Source: Parasutterella secunda (lineage in GTDB: Bacteria; Pseudomonadota; Gammaproteobacteria; Burkholderiales; Burkholderiaceae_F). Taken from it: DNA of 64,000 nt. A program made the position numbers and the translations under genes. Below are positions 8,810-18,254 of the stretch, in pieces (position 1 is the stretch's first letter; each line of letters opens with the position of its first letter). Below the pieces are notes generated by a model. It searched no databases. It was not told the origin of the DNA and saw only the letters and a program-made list of their open reading frames with translations. The DNA lies in the NCBI RefSeq assembly GCF_023336895.1, contig NZ_JAMBLT010000003.1:1-64000 (forward strand), read 5' to 3'.

Positions 8810-9301
8810 ATGCTTAAAGTTCTTTTTGTCTGCGCGGGCAACATTTGCCGATCCCCCACGGCGGAGGCTGTCTTTAGAAAGTTGGTGGATCGGGCGGGCC
8901 TGACTGAAGAATTTGAAATCGACTCGGCTGGCACTGAAAGTTTTCATGTGGGCGAAGGCGCCGATCGCAGAGCTATTGAATGCGCCACGGCCAGAGGCTA
9001 TGACTTGTCCAAACACATTGCCCGTCAAATTTCTGCTTCTGACTTTGAGCGCTATGACCGGATATTGGCCATGGACTGGAACAATATCAATGAACTTAAA
9101 CGAATGGCGCCTGCAGCCTACAGTCAAAAACCCGAACTTTTGATGCGCTACAGCACAAGCTATGACGTCTCCATTGTGCCTGATCCTTACTACGGGAATT
9201 CAGACGGATTTAAAAAAGTACTCCTTTATTGTGAGGATGCCTGTCACGGACTTTTGTCCACATTGGTTAATCAAAACGGACTTCATGCGAAAACCTTGTA
9301 A
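8810..9301 (+). CDS. Low-molecular-weight protein-tyrosine phosphatase
   Basis: A 163-aa protein with the LMW-PTP P-loop VCAGNICRSPTAEA at residues 7-20 (C-x5-R-S) and the general-acid motif VPDPYYG. The start has GGGAG upstream. In Burkholderiales this gene usually stands immediately before iscR-iscS, and here it stands just before iscS. It removes phosphate from protein tyrosine (or possibly arginine). It is probably its own transcription unit, since a strong terminator follows. Confidence 0.92.
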   Translation: MLKVLFVCAGNICRSPTAEAVFRKLVDRAGLTEEFEIDSAGTESFHVGEGADRRAIECATARGYDLSKHIARQISASDFERYDRILAMDWNNINELKRMAPAAYSQKPELLMRYSTSYDVSIVPDPYYGNSDGFKKVLLYCEDACHGLLSTLVNQNGLHAKTL

Positions 9302-9316
9302 TCAATACAATCTTTA

Positions 9317-9335
9317 GTCTGTAATGATTACAGAC
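9317..9335. promoter_or_regulatory. 19-bp perfect palindrome, candidate operator
   Basis: GTCTGTAAT-G-ATTACAGAC is a perfect 9-1-9 inverted repeat 15 nt after the phosphatase stop. There is no T-run after it, so it is not a terminator. The shape suits a dimeric transcription factor. It lies in the stretch where iscR would normally be. The binding protein is unknown. Confidence 0.4.
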
Positions 9336-9365
9336 ATTTTGCGCTTTGAAACAGTTTTTGAATTG

Positions 9366-9408
9366 ACTCATTTATCCTTTTATTAACAATAGGATAAGTG
9401 AGTTTTTT
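9366..9408 (+). terminator. Terminator of the phosphatase gene
   Basis: A 12-bp stem with one G-T pair, 9366-9377 with 9392-9403, followed by TTTTTT. It separates the phosphatase from the isc operon. The remaining 160 bp to iscS are AT-rich, hold no gene, and contain the palindromic block CTATATATAG at 9534-9543, 17 nt before the ribosome site. Confidence 0.85.
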
Positions 9409-9572
9409 ATGCTGATTTTTGAGAATTTTCTCATAATTTATCTTGCGTTTAAAAAGTGAAGTCAGTAATATCTACTTTCGTTTGAAAAAGCAGGGGTTAT
9501 CCCTAGCTTGAAGAGGTCTTTTTTCAGACTTGTCTATATATAGATAGGCGTTGATTCGTTAAGGAGCTCAAA

Positions 9573-10781
9573 TTGAGAAAACCTGTTTACTTGGACTACG
9601 GTGCCACGACTCCGGTTGATCCCCGTGTTGTAGAAAAGATGATTCCCTGGCTCTACGAGCGTTTCGGCAATGCGGCCAGCAATTCTCATCCGTACGGACT
9701 GGAAGCCCGCGAGGCTGTCGAAGAAGCCCGTTCTCAGGTCGCTCAGATGATCAACGCCGATCCGCGCGAAATTGTTTGGACATCCGGGGCTACCGAGTCG
9801 GACAACTTGGCGCTCAAAGGTATAGCTCACTTTTATAAAGACCGCGGCAAGCATCTCATCACGGTGAAGACCGAACACAAGGCCGTTTTGGACAGCATGC
9901 GTCATTTGGAAACGGAAGGCTTTGATGTGACCTACATGGACGTTTTGCCCAATGGTCTTTTGGATTTGGATGCACTGAAAGCGGCCATGCGTGATGACAC
10001 CATTTTGGTTTCCGTCATGGCTGTCAACAATGAAATCGGTGTTATCCAAGATATCAATGCCATCGGTCAAATGTGCCGTGAACGTGGCATTTTCTTCCAC
10101 GTTGATGCCACTCAGGCCATTGGTAAACTGCACTTTGATATGACCAAGGATCCGATTGATCTGATGAGTATGTCGGGTCACAAGGTCTATGGTCCTAAGG
10201 GAATCGGCGCGCTTTATGTCCGACGCAAACCTCGCGTTCGTCTTGAAGCACAAATTCACGGCGGCGGTCATGAACGCGGAATGCGTTCCGGTACCTTGGC
10301 CACGCACCAAATCGTGGGTATGGGTGAAGCTTATCGTTTGGCCCGCCTTGAAATGGATGAAGAAAACGCTCGCTTTAAGAAGTTGCGTGACAAGCTTTGG
10401 GCCGGTATTCAAGAAATTCCGGATGTATATCTGAATGGTGACTGGGAACACCGTGTCTCCACCAACCTCAATGTGAGTTTTGCCTTTATCGAAGGCGAAA
10501 GCCTCATGTTGGCACTCAAAGATGTGGCGGTGTCTTCGGGCTCGGCCTGCACGTCAGCCAGTCTTGAACCGTCTTTTGTTTTGCGTGCCTTGGGCCGCGA
10601 TGATGAGCTCGCTCACAGCTCCATCCGCTTCACTTTGGGTCGCTTTACCACGGAAGAAGAAATCGACTTTGTGGTGGCGCAATTAAAGGAAAAAGTGGCC
10701 AAGCTTCGTGAAATGTCCCCGTTGTGGGAAATGCACCAAGAGGGTGTGGATCTCAACCAAGTGAAGTGGTCTGAACACTAA
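9573..10781 (+). CDS. iscS: Cysteine desulfurase IscS
   Basis: A 402-aa PLP enzyme that takes sulfur from cysteine and passes it as persulfide to IscU and to tRNA-thiolation partners. The PLP lysine is in [16 protein letters not shown] and the mobile active-site Cys in [14 protein letters not shown] (near residue 326). The C-terminus ends in the IscS-typical region that docks on IscU. The start codon is TTG, with AAGGAG six nt upstream. It is the first gene of the isc operon; the usual preceding iscR is missing. Confidence 0.97.
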   Translation: MRKPVYLDYGATTPVDPRVVEKMIPWLYERFGNAASNSHPYGLEAREAVEEARSQVAQMINADPREIVWTSGATESDNLALKGIAHFYKDRGKHLITVKTEHKAVLDSMRHLETEGFDVTYMDVLPNGLLDLDALKAAMRDDTILVSVMAVNNEIGVIQDINAIGQMCRERGIFFHVDATQAIGKLHFDMTKDPIDLMSMSGHKVYGPKGIGALYVRRKPRVRLEAQIHGGGHERGMRSGTLATHQIVGMGEAYRLARLEMDEENARFKKLRDKLWAGIQEIPDVYLNGDWEHRVSTNLNVSFAFIEGESLMLALKDVAVSSGSACTSASLEPSFVLRALGRDDELAHSSIRFTLGRFTTEEEIDFVVAQLKEKVAKLREMSPLWEMHQEGVDLNQVKWSEH

Positions 10782-10804
10782 AAATCAGAAAGAGGATAGG
10801 ACAG

Positions 10805-11188
10805 ATGCAATACAGTGACAAAGTGATGGATCACTACGAGCATCCCCGCAATGTGGGCACGCTCGATAAGAACGAAAAGGATGTCGGCACCGGCATGGTG
10901 GGGGCTCCCGCCTGCGGCGATGTGATGCGCTTGCAGATCAAAGTCAATCCTGAAGGCATTATCGAAGACGCTAAATTTAAAACCTATGGCTGCGGTTCAG
11001 CCATCGCTTCGAGCTCTTTGGTGACCGAGTGGGTGAAGGGCAAGTCTCTTGATGAAGCCATGCAGTTATCCAACGAGCAGATTGCCGAAGAATTGGCTTT
11101 GCCGCCGGTGAAGATTCACTGCTCGATTTTGGCTGAAGATGCGATCAAGGCCGCGATTGCCGATTACCGTCAAAAACAAGGAAAGTAA
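10805..11188 (+). CDS. iscU: Fe-S cluster assembly scaffold IscU
   Basis: A 127-aa scaffold protein on which the [2Fe-2S] cluster is built. The three cluster cysteines are visible in APACGDVM (with the conserved Asp), [11 protein letters not shown] and [14 protein letters not shown]. The LPPVK segment is the site recognised by the chaperone HscA, encoded four genes on. It lies 23 nt after iscS with AGAGGATAGG upstream. Confidence 0.97.
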   Translation: MQYSDKVMDHYEHPRNVGTLDKNEKDVGTGMVGAPACGDVMRLQIKVNPEGIIEDAKFKTYGCGSAIASSSLVTEWVKGKSLDEAMQLSNEQIAEELALPPVKIHCSILAEDAIKAAIADYRQKQGK

Positions 11189-11189
11189 G

Positions 11190-11513
11190 ATGGCTGTGAC
11201 ATTGACAGAAAACGCCGCTCGCCACGTCAACGCTTATTTAACAAAGCGCGGCAAGGGCATAGGTTTGCGCCTTGGGGTGAAGACATCGGGCTGCTCCGGC
11301 ATGGCCTACAAGCTTGAATTCGCCGACGCGATCGAAGAAGATGACCAAGTATGGGAATCTTTCGGAGTGAAGGTTGTGGTCGATGCAAAGAGCTTGCCCT
11401 ACATTGACGGCACCGAACTTGACTATACCCGCGAAGGCCTCAATGAAGGGTTCAAATTCCACAATCCCAACGAGAAAAGTCACTGCGGTTGCGGTGAGTC
11501 TTTTCAGGTGTGA
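11190..11513 (+). CDS. iscA: A-type Fe-S carrier IscA
   Basis: A 107-aa carrier protein with the three invariant cysteines in SGCSGMAY and [11 protein letters not shown] start at the ATG 11190 ([12 protein letters not shown]), one base after the iscU stop, with GGAAAG overlapping the iscU end. A longer in-frame opening inside iscU is not needed. It transfers clusters from IscU to [4Fe-4S] targets. Confidence 0.95.
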   Translation: MAVTLTENAARHVNAYLTKRGKGIGLRLGVKTSGCSGMAYKLEFADAIEEDDQVWESFGVKVVVDAKSLPYIDGTELDYTREGLNEGFKFHNPNEKSHCGCGESFQV

Positions 11514-12022
11514 TTGAGCGCCTCATGGGTCAAAAAGATTATTTTTCCCTTTTAAATCAACCGCAGACTTTTGCGGTTGATTTGTCGTCTTTGGAGGCGG
11601 TGAAAAACGTTTTGCTTCAGCGCCTGCATCCTGATCGTTTTGTGACGGCCAGCGCGCTTGAAAAGCGCATCGCCCAACAGATGAGCGTACAGGTTAACGA
11701 AGCGTACCGCACACTTGCCGATGATCTTTTGCGAGCGCAGTATCTGTGTAAACTCAAGGGCTTTGATGTCAATGAGCATCGTCCGATGCCTGCTGATTTT
11801 CTGATGCTTCAGATGCAGTGGCACGAGGCGCTGGAAGCGTGTGAGCAAACGGGCGATGAGGGCGCGCGTCAAAGGCTTTTTGAAGAGGTTAAAGAGCACC
11901 AGCGTCTACTGATTGCTTCTCTGCGCAAGGCTTTTGATACCGATCATGACGATAAGGCCGCTTTTGAAGCGACGCGTGAGTTGATGTTTGTTAATAAACT
12001 CATCACACAAATTCAACACTAG
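11510..12022 (+). CDS. hscB: Co-chaperone HscB (J-domain)
   Basis: A 170-aa protein with the J-domain HPD triad (LHPDRF, near residue 41) and a C-terminal three-helix region that binds IscU and brings it to HscA. The GTG start overlaps the iscA stop by 4 nt; an ATG at 11525 (MGQKDYF) is an equally possible start. Length fits E. coli HscB (171 aa). Confidence 0.93.
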   Translation: MIERLMGQKDYFSLLNQPQTFAVDLSSLEAVKNVLLQRLHPDRFVTASALEKRIAQQMSVQVNEAYRTLADDLLRAQYLCKLKGFDVNEHRPMPADFLMLQMQWHEALEACEQTGDEGARQRLFEEVKEHQRLLIASLRKAFDTDHDDKAAFEATRELMFVNKLITQIQH

Positions 12023-12031
12023 GATTTTTTC

Positions 12032-13903
12032 ATGGCTTTATTGCAAATTGCCGAGCCGGGTATGTCGGCTGATCCGCATCAGCATCGTTTGGCTGTCGGC
12101 ATTGATTTGGGAACAACCAATTCGTTGGTGGCGACGGTGAAAAGCGCCGAGACAGTGGTGCTTGCCGATCATGAAGGCAGAAAGTTATTGCCGTCTGTTG
12201 TCAGGTACTTGTCAGACGGTACAACCGTCGTCGGACATGAGGCGCGTTTAGCGATCAGTGAAGATTCCCAAAATACGATAGCCAGCGTCAAGCGTTTTAT
12301 GGGACGCTCGAGCGCAGAGATTAAGGAGGCGTCAAGCCTTCCGTACCGTTTTGCCGAGTCCGATGGCATGCTGCGTGTTCAGACCGTGGCAGGCGAGAAA
12401 AGTCCGGTGGAAATTTCCGCAGAAATTTTAAAAGTCTTAAAGGACCGCGCCGAAGAGGCGTTGGGTGGAGAATTGGTCGGCGCGGTGATCACGGTTCCTG
12501 CCTATTTTGATGATGCCCAGCGTCAGGCCACAAAGGATGCGGCAAGACTTGCCGGTCTTAATGTGTTGCGGCTTCTCAATGAACCGACTTCGGCGGCTTT
12601 GGCCTATGGGCTCGATGAAGGAGCCGAGGGTCTTTATGTCATCTATGACTTGGGCGGAGGCACCTTCGATGTGTCTGTGCTTCGTTTGACTAAAGGCGTT
12701 TTTGAGGTCCTTGCCACGGGCGGCGATTCCGCTTTAGGCGGCGATGATTTTGATCACAGAATTTTCTGCTGGGTGCTGCAAGAAGCCGAAGTCACTGAAA
12801 TTCTTTCCCCGGAAGACAAAAGCCTGATTATGGTGGCAGCCCGCGCAGCCAAGGAAGCTTTAAGCCTCAGTGATAAGGCGGCTATCAACGTCACGCTTTC
12901 ATCTGGTAAAAAAATTGATCTCACGATCACGAGCGAGATATTTAAAGGCCTAACCTGCCGCTTGGTTAAAAAGACAATTGATACGCTTGATGCGGTAATG
13001 CGTGATGCCAAGCTTGATCGAAAAGACATTCAGGGGCTCGTTTTGGTGGGCGGCTCCACCCGTATGCCGGTGATTCGTGAAGCGGTTAAGGATTATTTGG
13101 GTTTTGAGCCGCTCGATAACATCAATCCGGATGAAGTGGTCGCGGTGGGTGCGGCTAAACAGGCTAACCTTTTAGCCGGTAATACGGCCGGAGACGATTG
13201 GCTTTTACTCGATGTCACACCGCTGTCTTTGGGGTTGGAAACCATGGGTGGCTTGGTTGAAAAAATCATTCCGAGAAACACGCCAATTCCGGTTGCGATG
13301 GCTCAGGATTTCACCACCTTTAAAGATGGTCAGACAGCCATGGCCATCCACGTGGTGCAAGGTGAACGTGAAATTGTGGATGCATGCCGCAGCTTGGCTC
13401 GTTTTGAACTTCGAGGACTGCCGGCTTTGGTGGCGGGGGCCGCCAGAATTCGTGTGACCTTCAGCGTTGATGCCGATGGTCTTTTGTCGGTTTCTGCCCG
13501 AGAAACGCAAACGGGTGTTGAAGCCCATGTGACCGTCAAGCCCTCTTACGGTCTAAGCGATGAAGAAATCATGCGCATGCTCAAAGACGGCACGGGTAAC
13601 GCCGAAGAGGATATGCGTGAAAGAGCGTTGCGCGAAGAGGAAGTGGAGTCTCGCCGCTTGATTGAATCCACGGTGGGCGCTTTGGCATCGGACGCGGATC
13701 TTTTAACCAAGGAAGAAGAAAACCATATCCGAGATCTGATCACGCGTTTATTGAAAGCGGTTGAAGCTCACGAATTGGAAACCATTAAGACGCTTGAAAA
13801 GGAACTGACGCAGGCGACTGAAAGCTTTGCTGAACGCCGTATGGACCGAGCGATTGCTCAGGCGCTATCCGGCAAGAGCGTTGAAGATATTGAAGGAAAA
13901 TAG
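12032..13903 (+). CDS. hscA: Hsp70-class Fe-S chaperone HscA
   Basis: A 623-aa DnaK paralogue dedicated to cluster release from IscU. The nucleotide-binding domain opens with [15 protein letters not shown] near residue 23, and has [11 protein letters not shown] and [10 protein letters not shown]. The substrate-binding domain follows from about residue 390, starting [16 protein letters not shown]. Length matches HscA (616-623 aa) rather than DnaK, and its place between hscB and fdx settles the identity. Confidence 0.97.
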   Translation: MALLQIAEPGMSADPHQHRLAVGIDLGTTNSLVATVKSAETVVLADHEGRKLLPSVVRYLSDGTTVVGHEARLAISEDSQNTIASVKRFMGRSSAEIKEASSLPYRFAESDGMLRVQTVAGEKSPVEISAEILKVLKDRAEEALGGELVGAVITVPAYFDDAQRQATKDAARLAGLNVLRLLNEPTSAALAYGLDEGAEGLYVIYDLGGGTFDVSVLRLTKGVFEVLATGGDSALGGDDFDHRIFCWVLQEAEVTEILSPEDKSLIMVAARAAKEALSLSDKAAINVTLSSGKKIDLTITSEIFKGLTCRLVKKTIDTLDAVMRDAKLDRKDIQGLVLVGGSTRMPVIREAVKDYLGFEPLDNINPDEVVAVGAAKQANLLAGNTAGDDWLLLDVTPLSLGLETMGGLVEKIIPRNTPIPVAMAQDFTTFKDGQTAMAIHVVQGEREIVDACRSLARFELRGLPALVAGAARIRVTFSVDADGLLSVSARETQTGVEAHVTVKPSYGLSDEEIMRMLKDGTGNAEEDMRERALREEEVESRRLIESTVGALASDADLLTKEEENHIRDLITRLLKAVEAHELETIKTLEKELTQATESFAERRMDRAIAQALSGKSVEDIEGK

Positions 13904-13906
13904 ACT

Positions 13907-14242
13907 ATGCCCAAGATTACCGTTTTGCCTCACGCAAGCGTTTGTCCCGAAGGAAAGACTTTTGAAGTCAAGTCCGGCGTTAAATTAGCGCGAGCTTTAC
14001 TTGCCAATGGCGTGGGCATTGAGCATGCCTGTGAATTTTCCGGAGCCTGTTCAACGTGTCACGTTATTGTCCGAGAAGGCTTTGATTCCTTAAATGAACC
14101 CGAAGATGAAGAGTTGGACATGCTCGATCAAGCATGGGGCGTGACGGATTTATCCCGATTGTCTTGCCAGGCCGTGGTGGGTGATGAGGATCTTGTGATT
14201 GAAATTCCCAAGTACAGCCGCAATCACGCCAAGGAGCACTAA
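13907..14242 (+). CDS. fdx: Isc-type [2Fe-2S] ferredoxin
   Basis: An 111-aa adrenodoxin-type ferredoxin that supplies electrons during cluster assembly. Cluster ligands follow C-x5-C-x2-C in ACEFSGACSTCHV, with the fourth Cys in SRLSCQAVV. Three nt separate it from hscA and two from iscX. Confidence 0.96.
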   Translation: MPKITVLPHASVCPEGKTFEVKSGVKLARALLANGVGIEHACEFSGACSTCHVIVREGFDSLNEPEDEELDMLDQAWGVTDLSRLSCQAVVGDEDLVIEIPKYSRNHAKEH

Positions 14243-14244
14243 TT

Positions 14245-14436
14245 ATGCGCTGGACTGATACTCAACAGATTGCCGAAGCGCTCTATGATGAGCATCCCGA
14301 TGTCAATCCGTTGAAGCTGCGGTTTACGGAGTTGCACGCCATGGTGCTTGAGCTGGATGGTTTTGACGATGATCCTGAGAAAAGCAACGAGGCAATTTTG
14401 GAAGCGATTTTGCAAGCTTGGCTCGATGAGCTCTAA
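14245..14436 (+). CDS. iscX: IscX (Fe-S assembly accessory protein)
   Basis: A 63-aa acidic protein beginning MRWTDTQQIAEALYDEHPD, the typical IscX N-terminus. IscX binds iron and IscS and tunes desulfurase activity. It is the last isc gene. trmD follows after 11 nt without a terminator, so both may share a transcript. Confidence 0.95.
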   Translation: MRWTDTQQIAEALYDEHPDVNPLKLRFTELHAMVLELDGFDDDPEKSNEAILEAILQAWLDEL

Positions 14437-14447
14437 AGAGATTGACC

Positions 14448-15182
14448 ATGCGCTTTGACGCCATCACGCTGTTTGAACCGATGTTTGATGCTGTAACTCA
14501 AAATGGCATCACGTCTCGGGCTATGCAAAGAGGACTTTGGTCGCTCAACACTTGGAATCCACGAGAAGAGACCGAAGACAATCACCGAACGATTGATGAT
14601 CGGCCTTTTGGCGGCGGACCGGGCATGGTGATGATGGCTGAGCCTTTGGCTAGAACGCTTAAACGAATCAGACGTTCAGGTAACCGCGGTCGGGTGATCA
14701 GTTTTGCTCCCAACGGTACGAGGCTTACCGATGAGACGGTGAGGCGTTGGGTGGCCGATAACGAAGACATGGTTTTGATCTGCGGTCGATATGAAGGCAT
14801 CGATCAGCGCTTTTTGGATCATTATGTTGATGAAACGGTGAGTGTGGGCGATTTTGTTCTCTCAGGCGGAGAACTGGCTGCAATGATTTTGATTGATGCG
14901 GTGGTTCGTCAGTTGCCGGGGGCCATCAAAGAACTCTCGACTTTGGATGAATCCTTTTCAACCGGTCTTTTGGATGCGCCGCACTACACAAGACCCGAGG
15001 TTTGGGAAGGGGAGACGGTGCCGGAAGTGCTTTTAACAGGGCACCATGCCAATATTGCCAAATGGACTCGAGAAAAAGCGCTGGAAATCACCTTGAGGAG
15101 CCGCCCGGATTTAATTGAGAAAGCCAGGTCTTGCGGGAAACTTACCAAGGCCGATTTGCTTTGGCTCAAAAAGAACGCCTAG
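14448..15182 (+). CDS. trmD: tRNA (guanine37-N1)-methyltransferase TrmD
   Basis: A SPOUT methyltransferase of about 244 aa that makes m1G37 and prevents frameshifting. The deep trefoil-knot motif is plain: ICGRYEGIDQRF and VGDFVLSGGELAAM. The ATG at 14448 has AAAGAG seven nt upstream; a TTG two codons earlier is less likely. trmD usually sits in rpsP-rimM-trmD-rplS, but here rpsP and rimM are missing and the gene follows iscX. Confidence 0.96.
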   Translation: MRFDAITLFEPMFDAVTQNGITSRAMQRGLWSLNTWNPREETEDNHRTIDDRPFGGGPGMVMMAEPLARTLKRIRRSGNRGRVISFAPNGTRLTDETVRRWVADNEDMVLICGRYEGIDQRFLDHYVDETVSVGDFVLSGGELAAMILIDAVVRQLPGAIKELSTLDESFSTGLLDAPHYTRPEVWEGETVPEVLLTGHHANIAKWTREKALEITLRSRPDLIEKARSCGKLTKADLLWLKKNA

Positions 15183-15242
15183 TTGGTTTGATACAGGGGC
15201 GGACAATCGCAGAGAATCTACCCCAATGATTGAATCAACTTC

Positions 15243-15272
15243 TTGATGCAAAAAGGAAAAGATTGCTATACA
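15243..15272 (+). promoter_or_regulatory. Possible sigma-70 promoter for rplS
   Basis: TTGATG (15243-15248) and TATACA (15267-15272) are 18 bp apart in the 217-bp trmD-rplS gap. It would give rplS a leader of about 120 nt, separate from trmD. A second register, TACAAT at 15269-15274, has a 20-bp spacer and is poorer. Confidence 0.4.
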
Positions 15273-15399
15273 ATAACGATCTTTCTGTTCGGTTGAACAG
15301 GAAGTATTTTGTTTAATTAAAACCCATCCTATCGGTGACGACGATGCGCGGACATTGGATCCGATCGCAGGTCACATGATGATGGTTTTGGAGAAAAAA

Positions 15400-15762
15400 A
15401 TGAATCTTATCCAAACGTTGGAACAAGAAGAAATCGCCCGCGTGACCGCTGGCAAGACCTATCCTGAATTCGCTGCCGGTGACACGGTTGTCGTGAACGT
15501 GAACGTTGTTGAAGGTTCCCGCAAGCGCGTCCAAGCTTACGAAGGTGTTGTGATCGCTCGCCGCAACCGCGGTTTGAACTCCTCCTTTATCGTTCGTAAG
15601 ATCTCCAGCGGTGAAGGTGTTGAACGCACGTTCCAACTCTACGCTCCGACGATCGCCAGCATCGAAGTGAAGCGCCGCGGTGATGTTCGCCGTGCCAAGC
15701 TCTACTACTTGCGTGATCGCGCCGGTAAGGCTGCCCGTATTAAGGAAAAGCTCTCGAAGTAA
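15400..15762 (+). CDS. rplS: 50S ribosomal protein L19
   Basis: A 120-aa basic protein located at the 30S-50S interface. It is recognised by [20 protein letters not shown] and the [18 protein letters not shown]-terminal region. I start at the ATG 15400 ([11 protein letters not shown]), which has GGAG upstream; in-frame ATGs further upstream are not needed. Codon use is strongly biased, as in highly expressed genes. Confidence 0.97.
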   Translation: MNLIQTLEQEEIARVTAGKTYPEFAAGDTVVVNVNVVEGSRKRVQAYEGVVIARRNRGLNSSFIVRKISSGEGVERTFQLYAPTIASIEVKRRGDVRRAKLYYLRDRAGKAARIKEKLSK

Positions 15763-15807
15763 TTCGAGTCTGATCCGAAAATACAGCACCTGCTGTTTAG
15801 ACTTCGC

Positions 15808-15840
15808 AAACGGTTGGCAAAAGCCAACCGTTTTTGTTTT
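15808..15840 (+). terminator. Terminator of rplS
   Basis: An eleven-bp stem AAACGGTTGGC / GCCAACCGTTT with loop AAAA, then a T-rich tail. Confidence 0.92.
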
Positions 15841-15851
15841 AGCAAGAACAA

Positions 15852-15883
15852 AAAAAGGCACTCAATTTTGCGAGTGCCTTTTT
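15852..15883 (-). terminator. Terminator of the PotE-like gene (two-way)
   Basis: AAAAAGGCACTC (15852-15863) / GAGTGCCTTTTT (15872-15883). It has T-runs on both strands and lies 16 nt after the minus-strand antiporter gene, so it serves as the convergent barrier with rplS. Confidence 0.88.
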
Positions 15884-15899
15884 GAAAATGACGTATTTT

Positions 15900-17228
15900 T
15901 TATTCTTGTCCCTGCAGCTTGCCTTTAACTTCGAGAGACTTTGCAGCGTAGCCATAAAGCCAAATACCGACAAAAGTGGCCAGTGCGCCCCACATCATGG
16001 CGTTAGGTCCACAGGCATAAAGAGCGTAAAGCGAGTAAGCCGAAGCGAAAGAAGCTATGACAGTGGTTCGCTTGACGATGGTCGGATTAACCGGTTCTCG
16101 GTGCAAAATCACATTCACGGCAGCAAAGGCCAAAAGATAGGGAACCAGATTGGTGACCACCGCTAAATCTTTAAGAATGTAGAACTGCTGTTCCAACCTA
16201 GGGTCAATGGTGAGCAACGCGGCAAGAGATTGCAAAAGCAAAATAATCACAATCCCTGCGATCGGAACATTCAAAGCGCTGACTTTGGCAAAAATTTTCG
16301 GGAAATAGCCTTCCCTGGCAGAGACACGGAATACTTCAGCAATCGTAAATTGCCAACTGGTCAGACACCCGGCACAAGCCAGCGCCATCAGAGCCATGAC
16401 GAATTTGCCGACTTCAGGCGAAAACATGGTTGCAAACACCAAACCGAACGGGGCGGTGGAACGCGACAGCACGGCGTTGTCAACGATACCGAAGCTGATG
16501 TTATTGGCCAGAATATAAACAACACCGGCGCCGATCGTGGCAAGCACCATGGCACGGGGAACCGATTTTTCAGGATTTTCCACCGCTTCAGAATTCGCGC
16601 AGGCGGTCTCTAGTCCCAAAAAGCCCCATAGCGTCATGGAAATGGCTGCCGATAGTCCTTCGAAAGGCGTGAGGTTTTGCGGATTCCAGGCTTCAACATA
16701 GCGGTCAACCGAGAACCAATTCCAGCCGATGACGGTCAGCACCAAAATGGGAATCAAAATTCCATAGTTGGAAAAATGAGAAAGTCTTCCGATAAAACGG
16801 GCGCCACCAATGTTAGGCAGGCTGCAAAGCCAAATGACAAAAATACTGGCTAGGCCCATTTCCAAAGGAGTCAGTGCCCAATCGAAAAGCACCATGACGT
16901 AACCAACGATGGAAATGGCAATCGTCAAATTGGCGATGATCAACGATACGCCGTAGCTGAAATTGGCGATGAAGCTGCCGGATTTGCCGAAGGCGTAAGA
17001 CGCATAGCCGCCTAAGCCGCCGCTTTTTCTGCTGAACATGCCGCATTTGGCAAACGTGTAGGCGATGGCGGTGGCACCGCTGATGGTCACTAACCAGGCC
17101 AAAATGGACTGAGTTCCAACTTCGGCAAGTTTAGTGGGCATCAAAATGATGGATGATCCCAGCATGTTGAGCATGACGGCCATCGTCAATTGCAGGCACG
17201 TCATTTTCGGCTTTTCAATGGTGGCCAT
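15900..17228 (-). CDS. APC-family amino acid/polyamine antiporter, PotE/CadB-like
   Basis: A 442-aa protein with twelve predicted helices. The first helices (NMLGSSIILMPTKLAEVG, residues 21-38, and KCGMFSRKSGGLGGYASYAF, about 61-80) resemble E. coli PotE (putrescine:ornithine antiporter) very closely from memory. It probably exchanges a basic amino acid for its decarboxylation product at the inner membrane. No decarboxylase gene lies beside it here, so the exact pair (ornithine/putrescine, lysine/cadaverine, arginine/agmatine) is open. Confidence 0.82.
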   Translation of the reverse strand: MATIEKPKMTCLQLTMAVMLNMLGSSIILMPTKLAEVGTQSILAWLVTISGATAIAYTFAKCGMFSRKSGGLGGYASYAFGKSGSFIANFSYGVSLIIANLTIAISIVGYVMVLFDWALTPLEMGLASIFVIWLCSLPNIGGARFIGRLSHFSNYGILIPILVLTVIGWNWFSVDRYVEAWNPQNLTPFEGLSAAISMTLWGFLGLETACANSEAVENPEKSVPRAMVLATIGAGVVYILANNISFGIVDNAVLSRSTAPFGLVFATMFSPEVGKFVMALMALACAGCLTSWQFTIAEVFRVSAREGYFPKIFAKVSALNVPIAGIVIILLLQSLAALLTIDPRLEQQFYILKDLAVVTNLVPYLLAFAAVNVILHREPVNPTIVKRTTVIASFASAYSLYALYACGPNAMMWGALATFVGIWLYGYAAKSLEVKGKLQGQE

Positions 17229-17330
17229 AGTTCTTTTGTCAGTTATCTTTCAGTAGGTTGAAAAAAGTCCTGGGATTGTACCGAAATTAACTAAAGAATC
17301 AAAGAGATAGAAAACAGAAAAATGAAGTCT

Positions 17331-18254
17331 TTACCACGTGTTGGATTTTTCCAATTGAGTGGCGATCGCGCAGTAAAAGTCATAGCGCTCTTGCGTAATG
17401 GCACCTTCTTCGAGTGCTTTTTTGACTGAGCAACCCGGCTCTTTGAGATGTTTGCAGTTGGCAAAGCGGCAGCCGCCGGTGTGAGAGGCAATATCCGGCA
17501 TCGCCCCGATGACATCATTGAGGGTTAGGTGAGCAAGTCCGAACTCTTGAAAGCCCGGCGAATCAATGACAAAGCCCTGAGCTCTGTCTAAATCGTAGAG
17601 CGTTGTGACCGTCGTGGTTTGGCGCCCTAAATTGAGTGCTTGAGAATACTCTTGGGTTTTAGCGTTGGCGTCTTTGACCAAAAGATTTAAGATCGTGGAT
17701 TTCCCCATCCCGGATTGACCGACCAAAAGTGAGCGTCGTCCATTGAATATGCCATCCAATTCTTCAATGGTTTTTTCAGAGGCTATTTCAGCGCTGATGG
17801 CATGCGTTTCATAACCCAAGGTTGAAAGGGATGTCAGAAAATTTTCAGCCTCAGAAGAACCTTCGGTTAGGTCTGTTTTATTTCGTATGACGATAGGGTG
17901 TACGCCCGCAACGTGTGAAGCTAAAAGAGCCTTCCAGACAAACCAGGGATTAAAACGAGGATGGGAGGCGTAGACGATGACAAGCGTATCGATATTGGCG
18001 GCCAGTGTTTTGGTTCGCCATTCATCTTGTCTGAATAAAAGACTGAAGCGTTTGGCGACCGATTCAATAGCAACAGTATTGTCAACGGCAGCTGAGCAGA
18101 GAACCTCATCGCCTACAACCACATCGGCCTTTTTACCCCTTCGATGAGCTTCATAAAGATTGCCTTGATCGTCCCGCACAAAGTGGTGCCGCCCGTGGCA
18201 GGAGACCACTTGAGCATGAAAGCAATTTGTGCGGCGTTGATCTTTAGGCGGCAT
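17331..18254 (-). CDS. rsgA: Ribosome small-subunit maturation GTPase RsgA
   Basis: A circularly permuted GTPase of about 307 aa that releases RbfA late in 30S assembly. An N-terminal OB-fold is followed by motifs in the order G4 (RNKTDL), G1 (VGQSGMGKST) and G3 (DSPGF), then the C-terminal zinc cluster CRFANCKHLKEPGC. I give the ATG at 18254 as start; a TTG at 18272 is the alternative. Either way the gene begins inside the last codons of the upstream M48-like gene, which implies coupled translation. Confidence 0.95.
   Translation of the reverse strand: MPPKDQRRTNCFHAQVVSCHGRHHFVRDDQGNLYEAHRRGKKADVVVGDEVLCSAAVDNTVAIESVAKRFSLLFRQDEWRTKTLAANIDTLVIVYASHPRFNPWFVWKALLASHVAGVHPIVIRNKTDLTEGSSEAENFLTSLSTLGYETHAISAEIASEKTIEELDGIFNGRRSLLVGQSGMGKSTILNLLVKDANAKTQEYSQALNLGRQTTTVTTLYDLDRAQGFVIDSPGFQEFGLAHLTLNDVIGAMPDIASHTGGCRFANCKHLKEPGCSVKKALEEGAITQERYDFYCAIATQLEKSNTW

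Noticed and set aside
9302-9572. Degraded iscR remnant between phosphatase and iscS
   Set aside because: No stretch of this AT-rich gap translates to an Rrf2 helix-turn-helix or the IscR cysteine cluster in any frame I read.
9534-10451. Antisense frame of 305 codons opposite iscS
   Set aside because: A shadow of the biased iscS coding sequence; composition is typical of antisense translations (His, Phe, Asn-rich).
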